DNA of 64,000 nucleotides from Patiriisocius sp047730165 (GCF_047730165.1 NZ_CP159834.1:2480001-2544000), one strand, 5' to 3'. Numbered from the stretch's first letter, positions 38,601 through 46,709 are shown. The notes: generated by a model from the sequence alone, not told the origin. Program-made: numbers and translations.

Positions 38601-39026
38601 ATTTTTTGTAGTGTTATTTTCGGATATACGATTTAAAGTATTAGTTACATTATATCCTTCTGAAGCTGCTGCATTTAAGAGAGCGGTTTGAGATGTTATA
38701 CTTGGCGCATTACTTCTAACAGCGGCGTTTATGTTCTGGATAAATCTATTGTCTTTTGCAAAGATTTTTCCGTTTTTCAAATGCAATCCGGATTCTGTAC
38801 CTAGCACGGGAATATCATTTATGGCTTGTCTGTAGTAAATATGATGAATACCACTTAATGTGCTTACGTGCTCATTTGTGATTTCAAACTCAGTATCACT
38901 AGCAGAGAGATTGCTTTGCTCTCTATTTAACAATAGGTTTTCCTGAATAAGTTGGTTAGCATCTTGTGCTTGTAAGCCGGAAAAATTGCAAACAAGAATA
39001 ACACCTAAAAGAAGGGAGAATTTCAT
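35610..39026 (-). CDS. T9SS-exported M36 (fungalysin-type) metallopeptidase, 1138 aa
   Basis: A signal peptide (CNFSGLQAQ) is followed by a propeptide of the FTP/PepSY type (about residues 30-200), then an M36 zinc metallopeptidase domain with H421, E422 and H425 in VIVHEYGHGISNR and the third ligand E449 in MGEGWSDYYG. After it come Ig-like or lamin-tail-like modules, an HYR-like domain (INCPEDLMITVNQGDFYELP) and a T9SS type A sorting domain (LTPNPTFGNVNLTYNG, GIEIIDVNGRSIKK, LADGFYFVRI, VLVKQVIKK). It is an extracellular protease, probably used for protein degradation, with autocatalytic removal of the propeptide expected. Confidence 0.93.
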   Translation of the reverse strand: MKFSLLLGVILVCNFSGLQAQDANQLIQENLLLNREQSNLSASDTEFEITNEHVSTLSGIHHIYYRQAINDIPVLGTESGLHLKNGKIFAKDNRFIQNINAAVRSNAPSITSQTALLNAAASEGYNVTNTLNRISENNTTKNVVYSNAGISLSDIPVSLAYKVVDESVYLVWDISIQEKAQEHWYNIQVDANTGVVISKFDWMTQCSIAHDHSAEEKLNFNLNLIDIPNYEATVSAAQGCTDCYEVFAMPIISPYFGSRTIESMPSNIDASPFGWHDINGVAGADFTTTRGNNTNSYEDGDNSGYQPDGGDNLDFTGYPFDQAYSTANQYEDAAITNLFYWNNTIHDVMYQYGFDPNSGNFQENNYGQGGAGSDSVNAEAQDNSGECNANFGTPPDGGNPTMQMYTCNSQDGDFDALVIVHEYGHGISNRLTGGAANAGCLSGNEQMGEGWSDYYGIMLTMKDTDMPGDVRAVGTYLFGQGPNGNGIRSFPYSTDLGVNPHTYDDIMTESLPHGVGSVWAAMLWEMTWNLIDAHGFSDDFLTVTGDVDLDAGNIQAMLLVTEGLKLQPCAPGFVDGRDAILAADVALYGGANECLIWDAFAKRGLGFSADQGSSASRADGTEAFDTPSNIANFTAPADLCQSSFVISNATGGMPFGGVYSGPGVTDNGDGYSYTFNPATAGPGVHTITYIVQDGNCSIASSDSDTVEVFFAADPPTTTDALLVCLNEEVSVTATLNDPGNVISWYDAPSGGNLLESGTNYTFIPTENTTVYAQEGPLFVTSELKVTELSLQFPDILEVTNIGASKDYSGYRIALSDEPYANFNTVNSVVKELGFMTENSTIVFDDVAGSDNYWGSNIWWGEGGNGWIIILDTEDNVVESVFWNASELEISTLDITVDGVALDVSDIEWQGAGADFTEACNSSFRRVGEDDTALNWSSNCLDSDYGVYNTDMELGFQGCLPQRIPAMVTGEEEVPTINCPEDLMITVNQGDFYELPDFATAADAVDNCSFIVNQVPAIGAQLFEGDYTVTLTVVDGAGNQSLCEFNITVDAILSNEPSVLSDQLILTPNPTFGNVNLTYNGDVSLTGIEIIDVNGRSIKKVTPSTSEVTNFSMADLADGFYFVRIMTADNVLVKQVIKK

Positions 39027-39218
39027 AAAATTAATTTTTTATCAAAAATAAACTATTTTGATTATTTAATCTACTTTTTAACTTTTCGTGTGAATTATTA
39101 TCAAATTGACAATTTTACCAGCAAAACACTTAGAATGTAATATAATTTATAGTTAATTATATTAACCGGAATATTAATATTGCTAATTCCGAATTGTATA
39201 TATTTAAAAAAAATAAAC

Positions 39219-39752
39219 ATGAAACAACCAGACGCTCTTATCCTCTCTATGCAACAAGGAGATGAAGGTTCATTTAGTCAATTATACGATATGTACAATG
39301 AGGCGATTTTTGGCATTATCTATAGTATAGTTCTCAATCGAGCGATTGCCCAAGAAATTTTGCAGGATGTATTTATAAAAATATGGAATAAGAGAAGTTC
39401 TTATGATTTCAATAAAGGACGGTTTTTTACCTGGATTTTAAATATTGCAAGAAACACTAGCATTGATGAAATAATATCTAAGACTAATAAGAACGAAAAG
39501 AAAAACCTATCGACCCGTAATTTCGCAAATATATTAAAGACAAGTGATTCTTTAAACCGTAAATTGGATGCTTTAGGTATTAAAAACTTTGTTGGCAAAC
39601 TAACGCCAGCTTGCATTCGTATCATAGACCTTTTGTTCTTTAAAGGGTCTACAATGTCAGATGCAGCAATAGAGCTGGATATACCCTTAGGAACTTTAAA
39701 AACTAAAAATAGAAACTGTTTAAAAGAATTAAGAACATTAGTCTTAGATTAA
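39219..39752 (+). CDS. ECF-type RNA polymerase sigma factor, 177 aa
   Basis: Region 2 is visible as GSFSQLYDMYNEAIFGIIYS and AQEILQDVFIKIWNKRSSYD with FFTWILNIARN (core binding and -10 recognition); region 4 as FVGKLTPACIRIIDLLFFKG and ELDIPLGTLKTKNRNCLKEL (-35 recognition). There is no region 1 or 3, as in ECF sigmas. It is followed 3 nt later by its anti-sigma factor. A TTG at 39180 could extend it, but the ATG at 39219 matches the family start. A probable target is the ECF-type promoter at 43660-43687 ahead of the convergent DUF4331 operon; this is an inference. Confidence 0.92.
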   Translation: MKQPDALILSMQQGDEGSFSQLYDMYNEAIFGIIYSIVLNRAIAQEILQDVFIKIWNKRSSYDFNKGRFFTWILNIARNTSIDEIISKTNKNEKKNLSTRNFANILKTSDSLNRKLDALGIKNFVGKLTPACIRIIDLLFFKGSTMSDAAIELDIPLGTLKTKNRNCLKELRTLVLD

Positions 39753-39755
39753 AAA

Positions 39756-40544
39756 ATGGATGAACTTATAACATCTGGAAACCTTGAATTGTATGTGACA
39801 GATTCACTTCCGCTAGCGGAAAGGGATGCGATAACTGCCTTGATCAAGAATAATCCTGAGATTCAACTTGAAGTTGAAAAAATAGAACGTACCCTTATTA
39901 CATTAGGAGCAGCGGTAGCACCTCCTATTTCTAAGAAAATATGGACCAATATTATACGCACCACAAATGGGGTAAGATATTTATCACAAGAAAAGACTAC
40001 TAATTGGACCGCGTTCATAGGATGGGCCGCAGCAGTGGCGTGTATGGTAGGATTATTTTGGACTATAAATGAAAAGAATAACGTACAAGATTACTTTAAT
40101 ACTGTCAATACGCAGAATGTTGTATTAAAAGAAGATAAAGCTGCTGCACAAAAATCACTGGAGGAAGCTTCTGACGTACTTGCCATTGTTAGAGATAAGG
40201 AATATAAAGCTATTTCATTACCAGGAAATCAAGTAGTAGCACCAAATGCTTTTGTTAAGGTCTATTTCAACGCTAAAGAAGGAGTTGCTTTTGTAGATGC
40301 TTCAGGTTTACAAGAAGCTCCAGCAGGTAAAGAATATCAAGTTTGGTCATTAATTATGAGACCGCTAACACACAGTAGTATGGGTCTGATTAACGCTATG
40401 ACAGCAATATCAAATGAGAATCGTGTTTATAAATTTGAAAATGTTCCAGAAACTCAAGCTTTTGGAATCACGTTAGAGCCTAAAGGCGGAAGTGAATCTC
40501 CTAATCTTTCACAATTATACACCTTAGGAACCGTCATTCCTTAA
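39756..40544 (+). CDS. RskA-type anti-sigma factor, 262 aa
   Basis: The N-terminal cytoplasmic anti-sigma domain (LELYVTDSLPLAERDAITAL) lacks a zinc HxxxCxxC motif. One membrane helix follows (WTAFIGWAAAVACMVGLFW, about residues 88-106), then a coiled-coil segment and the periplasmic RskA-type domain (AFVKVYFNAKEGVAFVDAS, PAGKEYQVWSLI, AFGITLEPKGGSESP). It holds the adjacent sigma factor inactive until an envelope signal releases it, in known cases by proteolysis. The 3-nt gap from the sigma gene makes co-translation likely. Confidence 0.9.
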   Translation: MDELITSGNLELYVTDSLPLAERDAITALIKNNPEIQLEVEKIERTLITLGAAVAPPISKKIWTNIIRTTNGVRYLSQEKTTNWTAFIGWAAAVACMVGLFWTINEKNNVQDYFNTVNTQNVVLKEDKAAAQKSLEEASDVLAIVRDKEYKAISLPGNQVVAPNAFVKVYFNAKEGVAFVDASGLQEAPAGKEYQVWSLIMRPLTHSSMGLINAMTAISNENRVYKFENVPETQAFGITLEPKGGSESPNLSQLYTLGTVIP

Positions 40545-40569
40545 GATAATATTTCAGAAATTATACAAA

Positions 40570-40600
40570 ATCGTTTAGAGAAATCTAGACGATATTTTTT
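40570..40600 (+). terminator. Terminator after the anti-sigma gene
   Basis: Hairpin ATCGTTTAGA / TCTAGACGAT (one wobble pair), loop GAAA, tail ATTTTTT. It lies 25 nt after the stop. Confidence 0.85.
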
Positions 40601-40719
40601 GTAGTATCCCAAACGTGCTTTAAGTAATGTGTTAGGCTATCGCTCCATTCTTAGAGACGCTAAACAATCATTTATATGTTCAGGGTCTTATGAGCTTTAT
40701 AAAACACGAACCATGTAAA

Positions 40720-40745
40720 ATACCCTGCAAGTAATTGCAGGGTAT
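40720..40745 (-). terminator. Terminator after the DUF4331/TPR operon
   Basis: Perfect 11-nt arms ATACCCTGCAA / TTGCAGGGTAT around GTAA. On the minus strand the hairpin runs into TTTTAC. It is 81 nt beyond the TPR lipoprotein stop. Confidence 0.65.
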
Positions 40746-40825
40746 CCTCTAAAAAACTCTGAAAAAACTGGTAGTATTCAATACTACTATTCACTAATAC
40801 TTCGGTAACAATCTCTAGTATGGTT

Positions 40826-42118
40826 TTATAAAGACTGGACTTTTTGTGTTAAAATTGGACCAATTTCAAAAGACGCATCTTCTAGCTCCTTTTTAATTTG
40901 CTTCACTTTATCTACTTGACCATTGGCCTTAAATACATATGCGGCGTGAAGTAAAGACATTGGTTCCTTTGTCTTTCCTATAACATACGTTTCTATAGTT
41001 TTTAGGGCTTCCTTGTTCATTCCATTTTTTAATTGAGCTAAGGCTAGCAAATGATATGTCGCTGGTGTGGCTCTATTTAAGACTTCCTGTTCCGCTAGAG
41101 ACAGCGCCTTTTTAGGGGCTGTCTCTGAATAGTATTCTATAAAGTAAGTGTTGTACATAGCACCATAATTAGGGTCGCTTTCCGCCTCTTTAAACAATAC
41201 AAGATTTTCTTCCATCTCCGTATTATTGCCTTCATATTCTGCAATTTCTGCTTTCAGAAGGTAATAATCTGGCGCCTTATGAGATTCCATAATCTTATTC
41301 AAAATTCTTTTAGCTTCTTCTGTGTCGTGTGCATAAGAATATGCAATCCATGCGATGCCTTTTTTTGCGTAGGCATTATCTGGTTGCATAGCTAATGCGT
41401 TAAGATACATCTCGTAAGCTTCATTTATTCTCCCAGCGTGCCCATAAAAATCTCCTAGATTAGTATAGGTCCATATTTTAAGTGGTTTCAAACCGCCAGA
41501 CTCAGCAATCACTTTTGCTTTTTCTAAATATTTTATAGCGGCATCCAGATCACCTCGATGATCGCTCCATTTCGCGAGACGTATTAAATATTGATAATCA
41601 CTTGTGTTCTTTACCTTCTCTAAATTTTCAAAAGCTTTGTCAAAATTACCAGTCTCCATATAGGTGTCAAAGAGTTGTAACTCCGTGACTCTTTTATTAG
41701 TGGGTCCTGCATAGATTAGCTCCAGTATTTCTTGTGCTTCCTTAAATCTATGTTGAGAGATATAGTTTTGGGCTAAGCTACGAGTGTAGCCATCTTTATT
41801 GGTTGCTGATATACTAATGGCTTTCTTATATAGGGCTTCTGCATTTTTTAAATAAGCCACATCACCAGATGCCATAAACATCGCTGTGTATGTGCCGGCC
41901 AAAGGTCCTAGGTCTCCTACACCACTGCTATCTTGCGCAAGTCTTTTTGACCAAAACTGGTTGTTCTTTTTTGCACTTAGGTAGCTTTCATTGCTGCTGT
42001 CTAAGTAAACATTATAATCTGCACTGGTTATTATTGGCTCTCTGTCCTCGTTTGAATCACAAGAAAAGCATGCGTAGCTTAGTAGGATAAGCAAGCAAAT
42101 TTGTTTTATCATTTTCAT
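40826..42118 (-). CDS. TPR-repeat lipoprotein, 430 aa
   Basis: MKMIKQICLLILLSYACFSC gives a lipidated C20. The mature protein is a solenoid of tetratricopeptide repeats: YLKNAEALYKKAISISATNK, HRFKEAQEILELIYAGP, GNFDKAFENLEKVKNT, GDLDAAIKYLEKAKVIAESG, GRINEAYEMYLNALAMQPDN and others to near residue 400. It is a protein-binding scaffold on a membrane surface. It is the last gene of a three-gene operon with two DUF4331-type proteins, convergent with the ECF sigma/anti-sigma pair. Confidence 0.85.
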   Translation of the reverse strand: MKMIKQICLLILLSYACFSCDSNEDREPIITSADYNVYLDSSNESYLSAKKNNQFWSKRLAQDSSGVGDLGPLAGTYTAMFMASGDVAYLKNAEALYKKAISISATNKDGYTRSLAQNYISQHRFKEAQEILELIYAGPTNKRVTELQLFDTYMETGNFDKAFENLEKVKNTSDYQYLIRLAKWSDHRGDLDAAIKYLEKAKVIAESGGLKPLKIWTYTNLGDFYGHAGRINEAYEMYLNALAMQPDNAYAKKGIAWIAYSYAHDTEEAKRILNKIMESHKAPDYYLLKAEIAEYEGNNTEMEENLVLFKEAESDPNYGAMYNTYFIEYYSETAPKKALSLAEQEVLNRATPATYHLLALAQLKNGMNKEALKTIETYVIGKTKEPMSLLHAAYVFKANGQVDKVKQIKKELEDASFEIGPILTQKVQSL

Positions 42119-42186
42119 GGTAATTCTTTTTTAAACAAAGAAAAGAGCAATCGCTTGCCCTTTTCTTTTTAAATTAAGAAAAAATA

Positions 42187-42873
42187 TTAATTATTAGGTG
42201 TCTCTAAATAAGGGAAAGCACCTACTACTCTGTCTCCAAAACCAACTCCATCCGAAGTCAATTGAGGTGTATCGTTATTACCGTCAAAACGAGTTCCTGA
42301 TTCACCACCAAACATTAATGTAAGTGAGATATCAATAACATCATCATTAATAGTTCTACCAGTTAAAGCATTAGTACCATCATAATATGTTGTAGTACCG
42401 TTTGGTGCTACTTGTAATGCATCTGTATTAGCTAACACAAAAGCAAAAGTAGGTCTATCAAGTCCTAAGATGTTTGTCTCATAATTAATGTCATCTGCTT
42501 CTAGATCTAAAGAAGCTGCATAAACGTCGTGATAAAATTCTAATCTATCATCAAACTTCTGGGCAAAACCAGTTCTGTCAGCGTGAAGCGTTACGTTAAA
42601 AGCATTTTTATCACTGTCATTATCATTAAATACGGTATTGATCCCTGGACGTCCCATAGCATCTTCTTGTACATAGTCACCAGAAAAATCTAATGCTGTA
42701 ACGCAAGGTACACAAGCAGAACCACCACAATCTACACCTTCTTCATCACCATTCTGGATTCCATCATCACAAGTTACTTGTTCAATTACGTTATCGTCTT
42801 CGTTACCACAGGCTACAAAAGTTAATGCAGCACAGATAGCAAGGATATATATTGGAAATTTATATGTTTTCAT
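42187..42873 (-). CDS. DUF4331-associated lipoprotein with Cys-rich motif, 228 aa
   Basis: A lipoprotein signal ends in FVAC (C22). A Cys-rich segment follows (CDDGIQNGDEEGVDCGG, then SACVPC), a motif common near the N-terminus of Bacteroidota surface proteins. The remainder (MGRPGINTVFND, DKNAFNVTLHADRTGFAQKF, VIDISLTLMFGG, DTPQLTSDGVGFGDRVVGAF) resembles the C-terminal half of DUF4331 proteins, so it may be a split or paralogous partner of the DUF4331 protein encoded 30 nt upstream. It lies on the outer face of a membrane. The function is unknown. Confidence 0.7.
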   Translation of the reverse strand: MKTYKFPIYILAICAALTFVACGNEDDNVIEQVTCDDGIQNGDEEGVDCGGSACVPCVTALDFSGDYVQEDAMGRPGINTVFNDNDSDKNAFNVTLHADRTGFAQKFDDRLEFYHDVYAASLDLEADDINYETNILGLDRPTFAFVLANTDALQVAPNGTTTYYDGTNALTGRTINDDVIDISLTLMFGGESGTRFDGNNDTPQLTSDGVGFGDRVVGAFPYLETPNN

Positions 42874-42903
42874 ATGTGTCTTTTTAAATTTTATTAGTAA
42901 TTA

Positions 42904-43623
42904 TTACTGCTTCCTTTTTGTAGTTACCCATACATTGTATGCATCTGGCAAAGCTCCTTCTGGAAACAATCCAGCCGCAACAGCTACATGCGTTGGTGCT
43001 GTACCTAACATTGCATTAGGAACCTCAACACTTACCGCTAAAACATTTAAGTCTTCAAAGAAATCTGAAGCTTCTCCTGGAGGTAAAAACCCTGCTGGTG
43101 CAACTGCTCCTGAGATTACCATATTGAATCTATTAAAATCAAAGAAAAAACCATCTCTTCGTGGTCCGGCAAAAATAGAGATACCATCTTCTGTTGTAAT
43201 TTGTAAATCGTCAGATGTAGAAATACGTACACTTCGCATTGGTCCAGAAGTTTCTATTTGTCCAGTTAACCCAACTGCTGTAGGTACTACAGGTCCAAAA
43301 ACATACATAGAATCTCCACGCTTAACAGCTTGAATTACTAAATCCTCTACAAAGTCTCCGTCGTTGTCAATATTAAATTGGATTACTACATCTTCATCAA
43401 ATGCCGCGTTTGCGGTAACATCACCAGGATTTAAAGGCCCTTGAACAGTCGCAATTAATACAGTGTTATTAGGATTGTCTCCTTCAAACGCATATAAATC
43501 TGCAAGGTCAGATGTAGTTGAGGCTACTCCTGGTGCATCAATGTGATCTGCTGAAGTAAGGAAAAAGCTCGCCGAAGCTAAAAGCACTGCGCATACTACC
43601 CCAAATAATTTCATTTTTCTCAT
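42904..43623 (-). CDS. DUF4331-family secreted protein, 239 aa
   Basis: A signal peptide ends near LTSADHIDAP; SADHIDAPG followed by DLADLYAFEG is the signature start of DUF4331. Further blocks are VVIQFNIDNDGDFVEDLVIQ, IFAGPRRDGFFFDFNRF and LNVLAVSVEVPNAML. DUF4331 proteins are exported, with no assigned biochemical role. It is the first gene of an operon with a lipoprotein and a TPR lipoprotein. Just upstream is an ECF-type promoter rather than a TAnnTTTG box, which links the operon to the nearby sigma factor. Confidence 0.85.
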   Translation of the reverse strand: MRKMKLFGVVCAVLLASASFFLTSADHIDAPGVASTTSDLADLYAFEGDNPNNTVLIATVQGPLNPGDVTANAAFDEDVVIQFNIDNDGDFVEDLVIQAVKRGDSMYVFGPVVPTAVGLTGQIETSGPMRSVRISTSDDLQITTEDGISIFAGPRRDGFFFDFNRFNMVISGAVAPAGFLPPGEASDFFEDLNVLAVSVEVPNAMLGTAPTHVAVAAGLFPEGALPDAYNVWVTTKRKQ

Positions 43624-43659
43624 AGTTATGTTTTAAATTAATCTTAAGTTATATCTTAG

Positions 43660-43687
43660 ATACGCCGAAAACTCTATCTTGGTTTCC
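43660..43687 (-). promoter_or_regulatory. Candidate ECF sigma promoter for the DUF4331 operon
   Basis: The minus strand reads GGAAACC (43687-43681), a 16-nt spacer, then CGTAT (43664-43660), 37 nt before the ATG. This has the GGAAC-like -35 and CGT-like -10 of many ECF promoters. No TAnnTTTG is present between it and the gene. Recognition by the sigma factor at 39219-39752 is an inference from proximity. Confidence 0.4.
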
Positions 43688-43756
43688 GCTACGTCGCTAA
43701 TTATATGTTAATGTATATTTACAACCAGTTGTAAGATGCTCTAAAAACACTAAAAA

Positions 43757-44965
43757 ATGGTCATAAACCCTGCTAGTTCTGGCTGGATTCACAAATATAT
43801 AAGTTTATTACCTGTTACTCAAAGTGAGACGCAACATAATCAGGAAATAGATTTATATCGTTTACTTGTACAAACTGGATTCTTTTATGGCGTGTCAAGT
43901 CAACTAGCACTTCTTCCCGGGATAAACAGCAATTCCTTTAGCATTGATGACTATACCAAGGTCAATCTTTTTACCGCATTAATACTCATCTATAAGGAAT
44001 ATCATCCTCAAAAAAGCATAGAAGATGCACTGCCTTCTATTGAAAAGTTCTATAAATCAAATAATAAAGGGAAGAAGGGTATCTTCTCTAGAATCAAATT
44101 CTCTAGAGACATCGCATCTAACGTTGAGGCAATTCTAGCCGCGAGATTACAAGAGTCTAACCCCATCATTAAAAAAGGATCTTCCACCTTCTTTACCTAT
44201 ATCTTAGTGAGTATTGATATCATCGCATTTTACGCGTTTATAAGAGAACCCGAAGGCGATCCTGAATCCTATGCACATTTAGAATTCTTATATAACAAGG
44301 TAAGTTATGTGGCATTAAACGCGAAGCAGCATAAAACCAAATATGATCTAAATATAGTTACCCTATTTAAGGACACCTTTACTGCGATACCTTCAGACCA
44401 AAATTTAATCAAGTCTGAATATCACAAACTCTCAGCTACTATTAGGGAAAATAATATTTTAAAAAAGCAGCTTATTAACCTTTGCCTATTGGCTATATTC
44501 GATGATAAAGAAATAGACAGTTCAGAATTGTCCTTCCTATATTTGATGGCTAAAGAACTCGCTATTGATGAGATTGATATTTTAGAAAACATAGAAGACT
44601 TACACCGGTTTAAAATAACGTATGGCAAGAAAGTACGTTTGTTTAATTACGCAAACCCAGTAAAACATTTTTATAAAGAAACATACAGAACCGTTAAGGT
44701 GCTTATTCTTAAAAACGGAGATCGTATTTTAAAAGAATTATTAGAAAGCAAAGAGTTAGTGCTGCTTTTGGGTCAATCTACCTTGCGCGATCTTAATGTG
44801 GAAGAAAAGAAAAAAGTGAAAGAACAATTATTAGATATTTGCAAAACGGTTCCTTCACTTACTATTTTTATTATTCCTGGTGGCTCTTTGTTACTGCCAC
44901 TCCTTATAAAATTAATCCCAAAATTACTCCCGTCCGCTTTTAATGAAAATAGAATAGAAAAGTAA
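43757..44965 (+). CDS. LETM1-related biofilm-associated protein, 402 aa
   Basis: The sequence matches a Flavobacteriia family usually named LETM1-related biofilm-associated protein. It has a long soluble, helical N-terminal part, a TerB-like acidic helical region (NLCLLAIFDDKEIDSSELSF, LYLMAKELAIDEIDILENI), and a hydrophobic C-terminus like the LETM1 membrane region (FIIPGGSLLLPLLIKLIPKL). There is no signal peptide. The biochemical role is unknown; the name reflects the family and not an experiment in this organism. It is divergent from the DUF4331 operon and convergent with the LytTR regulator gene. Confidence 0.75.
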   Translation: MVINPASSGWIHKYISLLPVTQSETQHNQEIDLYRLLVQTGFFYGVSSQLALLPGINSNSFSIDDYTKVNLFTALILIYKEYHPQKSIEDALPSIEKFYKSNNKGKKGIFSRIKFSRDIASNVEAILAARLQESNPIIKKGSSTFFTYILVSIDIIAFYAFIREPEGDPESYAHLEFLYNKVSYVALNAKQHKTKYDLNIVTLFKDTFTAIPSDQNLIKSEYHKLSATIRENNILKKQLINLCLLAIFDDKEIDSSELSFLYLMAKELAIDEIDILENIEDLHRFKITYGKKVRLFNYANPVKHFYKETYRTVKVLILKNGDRILKELLESKELVLLLGQSTLRDLNVEEKKKVKEQLLDICKTVPSLTIFIIPGGSLLLPLLIKLIPKLLPSAFNENRIEK

Positions 44966-44991
44966 GGATCATATTAATTGCAAACCTGGTA

Positions 44992-45747
44992 CTACTCTAG
45001 CCAGAACTTGAAGTCTTTCACTTTCTCTCGAGCAACAATGACAGGCTGCTCTGTATAGGAGTTTAATTTTAGCTCTAATCTAGAATTGGTATAAGATATA
45101 ATGTCTTTAATCGCGTTTACATTTATATAATATTTCCGACTAATTCTAAAAAACACTTCTGGTGATATTTCCCCCTCCAGTTGCTCTAAGGTAGTATCAA
45201 GTAAATAATTCCGACCTTCAACAGTATGTGCATACGTCCCTTTATTTTCTGAATAAAAACATTCAATCTCGTCTATAGGAATCATCTTTATATGCTGTCC
45301 TATCTTTGTGGTAAATCGTTTTTTATATTCGCGTTCTACTGGATTGATCAATAGTTTTTTAATATCTTCAAAATCTACCTGAAGCCGTTGTTTTTTCGGG
45401 CTAAATTCACGATACTTTTTGACCGCGATCTCTAGATCATCCTCGTCTATAGGCTTCAATAAATAATCGATACTATTTAACTTAAACGCCTGTAGAGCAT
45501 ACTCATCAAAAGCGGTCGTAAAAATGATGGCCGAGCGAATGTCTATGGTTTCAAAAATCTCAAAAGACAAGCCATCGCTTAACTGTATATCCAGAAAAAT
45601 CAAATCTGGTTGCTCATTATTAGAAAACCAGTCAATAGACTCTTCTACGCTATGTAACTGCTGGTTTACCGTTACATCTAGTTTCTCCAGCATACGTTGC
45701 AACCGGCGTGCAGAGGGCCTTTCATCTTCTATTATTAATACATTCAT
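44992..45747 (-). CDS. LytTR-family response regulator, 251 aa
   Basis: An N-terminal receiver domain with the acidic pocket IIEDE, phosphoacceptor D53 in LIFLDIQLSDG, the Thr in IIFTTAFDEYALQAF and the Lys in YLLKPIDEDD. The C-terminal LytTR DNA-binding domain spans about residues 145-250 (KMIPIDEIECFYSENKGTYA, FFRISRKYYINVNAI). It is the last gene of the eight-gene signalling operon and pairs with the LytS-type kinase encoded in the same operon. Three LytTR-type direct repeats occur upstream of genes in this operon (46736-46806, 49246-49316, 51559-51629), so it probably activates its own operon. Confidence 0.93.
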   Translation of the reverse strand: MNVLIIEDERPSARRLQRMLEKLDVTVNQQLHSVEESIDWFSNNEQPDLIFLDIQLSDGLSFEIFETIDIRSAIIFTTAFDEYALQAFKLNSIDYLLKPIDEDDLEIAVKKYREFSPKKQRLQVDFEDIKKLLINPVEREYKKRFTTKIGQHIKMIPIDEIECFYSENKGTYAHTVEGRNYLLDTTLEQLEGEISPEVFFRISRKYYINVNAIKDIISYTNSRLELKLNSYTEQPVIVAREKVKDFKFWLE

Positions 45748-45767
45748 TTGTTATTGCTTCTGAAATT

Positions 45768-46037
45768 TTAATACTTGATATTCCTGTTATCCCTTTGTAT
45801 GATCTCCTTCATCTTGCAAGCTTCCCATTTCTTTACTAAATCGAGTGAGGGCATTAACACCGATACTCCGAGAATTAATAATCCTATTCCCCAAAATACA
45901 GGAGAAGAAAGATACCTCCAAAACCAAAATTGATCATTGATAAACTCAGTAAAAAAACTTGTGTTTCCAGAGAATATTAATAGATTGACAAGAATAAATA
46001 TTGTGAGATGTGTGTAAAATCTTTCTATGGCTTTCAC
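45768..46037 (-). CDS. 2TM-domain protein, N-terminus damaged, 89 aa from a GTG
   Basis: A 2TM domain: a basic helix (AIERFYTHLTIFILVNLLI), the second membrane helix (SSPVFWGIGLLILGVSVL) and the tail KKWEACKMKEIIQ. The only usable start is a GTG at 46037. The same frame upstream reads MNS-stop-GDKKLERAKKKV from an ATG at 46082-46080, 3 nt after the preceding 2TM stop, and this is clearly the lost beginning of the domain. A TAA at codon 4 (46073-46071) interrupts it. Translation from GTG, or read-through or re-initiation, may still give a working protein. Confidence 0.7.
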   Translation of the reverse strand: MKAIERFYTHLTIFILVNLLIFSGNTSFFTEFINDQFWFWRYLSSPVFWGIGLLILGVSVLMPSLDLVKKWEACKMKEIIQRDNRNIKY

Positions 46038-46085
46038 CTTTTTTTTAGCCCGTTCTAATTTTTTATCACCTTAACTATTCATTGC

Positions 46086-46403
46086 TTATCTTTTTAAATT
46101 GAAGTCTGTATCCTTATCCATTAATTCTTTCATTTTACGTTCTTCCCAATTTTTTACAAAACCAAATGTGGGTACATATAAAGCCAATCCGTGAATGAGT
46201 AATCCTATTCCCCAAAATACAGGTGTCGAAAAATATTTCCAAAACCCTTGTCCCTCGATACTAAACTCGCTAAAAAATCGAGTACTTGCAAAAAGTATAA
46301 ATAAATTAACTAAAATATAAATCGTTAAATGCGAATAAAAGCCTTTAATATCTTCGATTCTTTTTTTAGCTCGCGCTAGCTTTTTATCGTCTTGAATTTG
46401 CAT
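46086..46403 (-). CDS. 2TM-domain membrane protein, 105 aa
   Basis: The 2TM family: a basic amphipathic start (KKLARAKKRIEDIKGFYSHL), helix one (LTIYILVNLFILFAST), helix two (STPVFWGIGLLIHGLALYV) and the conserved KNWEERKMKELMDKD ending. These short proteins carry the same domain that is fused to the histidine kinase of this operon, so they may associate with it in the membrane or compete with it. It lies 3 nt downstream of another 2TM gene. The role of the family is not established. Confidence 0.85.
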   Translation of the reverse strand: MQIQDDKKLARAKKRIEDIKGFYSHLTIYILVNLFILFASTRFFSEFSIEGQGFWKYFSTPVFWGIGLLIHGLALYVPTFGFVKNWEERKMKELMDKDTDFNLKR

Positions 46404-46406
46404 CGC

Positions 46407-46709
46407 TTATTTTGTTAAATTAGAATCCTTATCCTCATCCATAAGTTGTTTTAACTTGCGGTCCTCCCAGTCTTTTCCAAAAAATGGATTCCACTCAAAT
46501 GCTTTTGCTGCTTGAAAACCAAGACCTATTCCCCAACCAAATGCAGCCCATAAAAACCAAGGACTTCTAAACTCGTTTATATAATAATTAAGTCCTGCAA
46601 GCAGCGAGATAAAAACTACATAACTCATTAAACTGGTGTAGAATTTTTTAATTTCTTTTACTTGATCTTTTGCTTTATAGTAAGCGTCGTCTTTTTTTAT
46701 AGGTTTCAT
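46407..46709 (-). CDS. 2TM-domain membrane protein, 100 aa
   Basis: KAKDQVKEIKKFYTSLMSYV begins the basic first part, followed by a hydrophobic helix to YYINEF, a second helix WFLWAAFGWGIGLGFQAAKA, and NPFFGKDWEDRKLKQLMDED. This C-terminal motif is nearly the same as that of the kinase-fused 2TM domain (NPFFSKNWEQRKIKELIDKE), so this paralog most probably arose from the kinase tail. It has its own LytTR-type promoter at 46736-46806. The function is unknown. Confidence 0.85.
   Translation of the reverse strand: MKPIKKDDAYYKAKDQVKEIKKFYTSLMSYVVFISLLAGLNYYINEFRSPWFLWAAFGWGIGLGFQAAKAFEWNPFFGKDWEDRKLKQLMDEDKDSNLTK

Noticed and set aside
39175..39200. CGGAAT/ATTCCG inverted repeat before the ECF sigma gene as an ECF promoter
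   Set aside because: No CGT-type -10 element at the right spacing, and the half-sites differ from GGAAACC.
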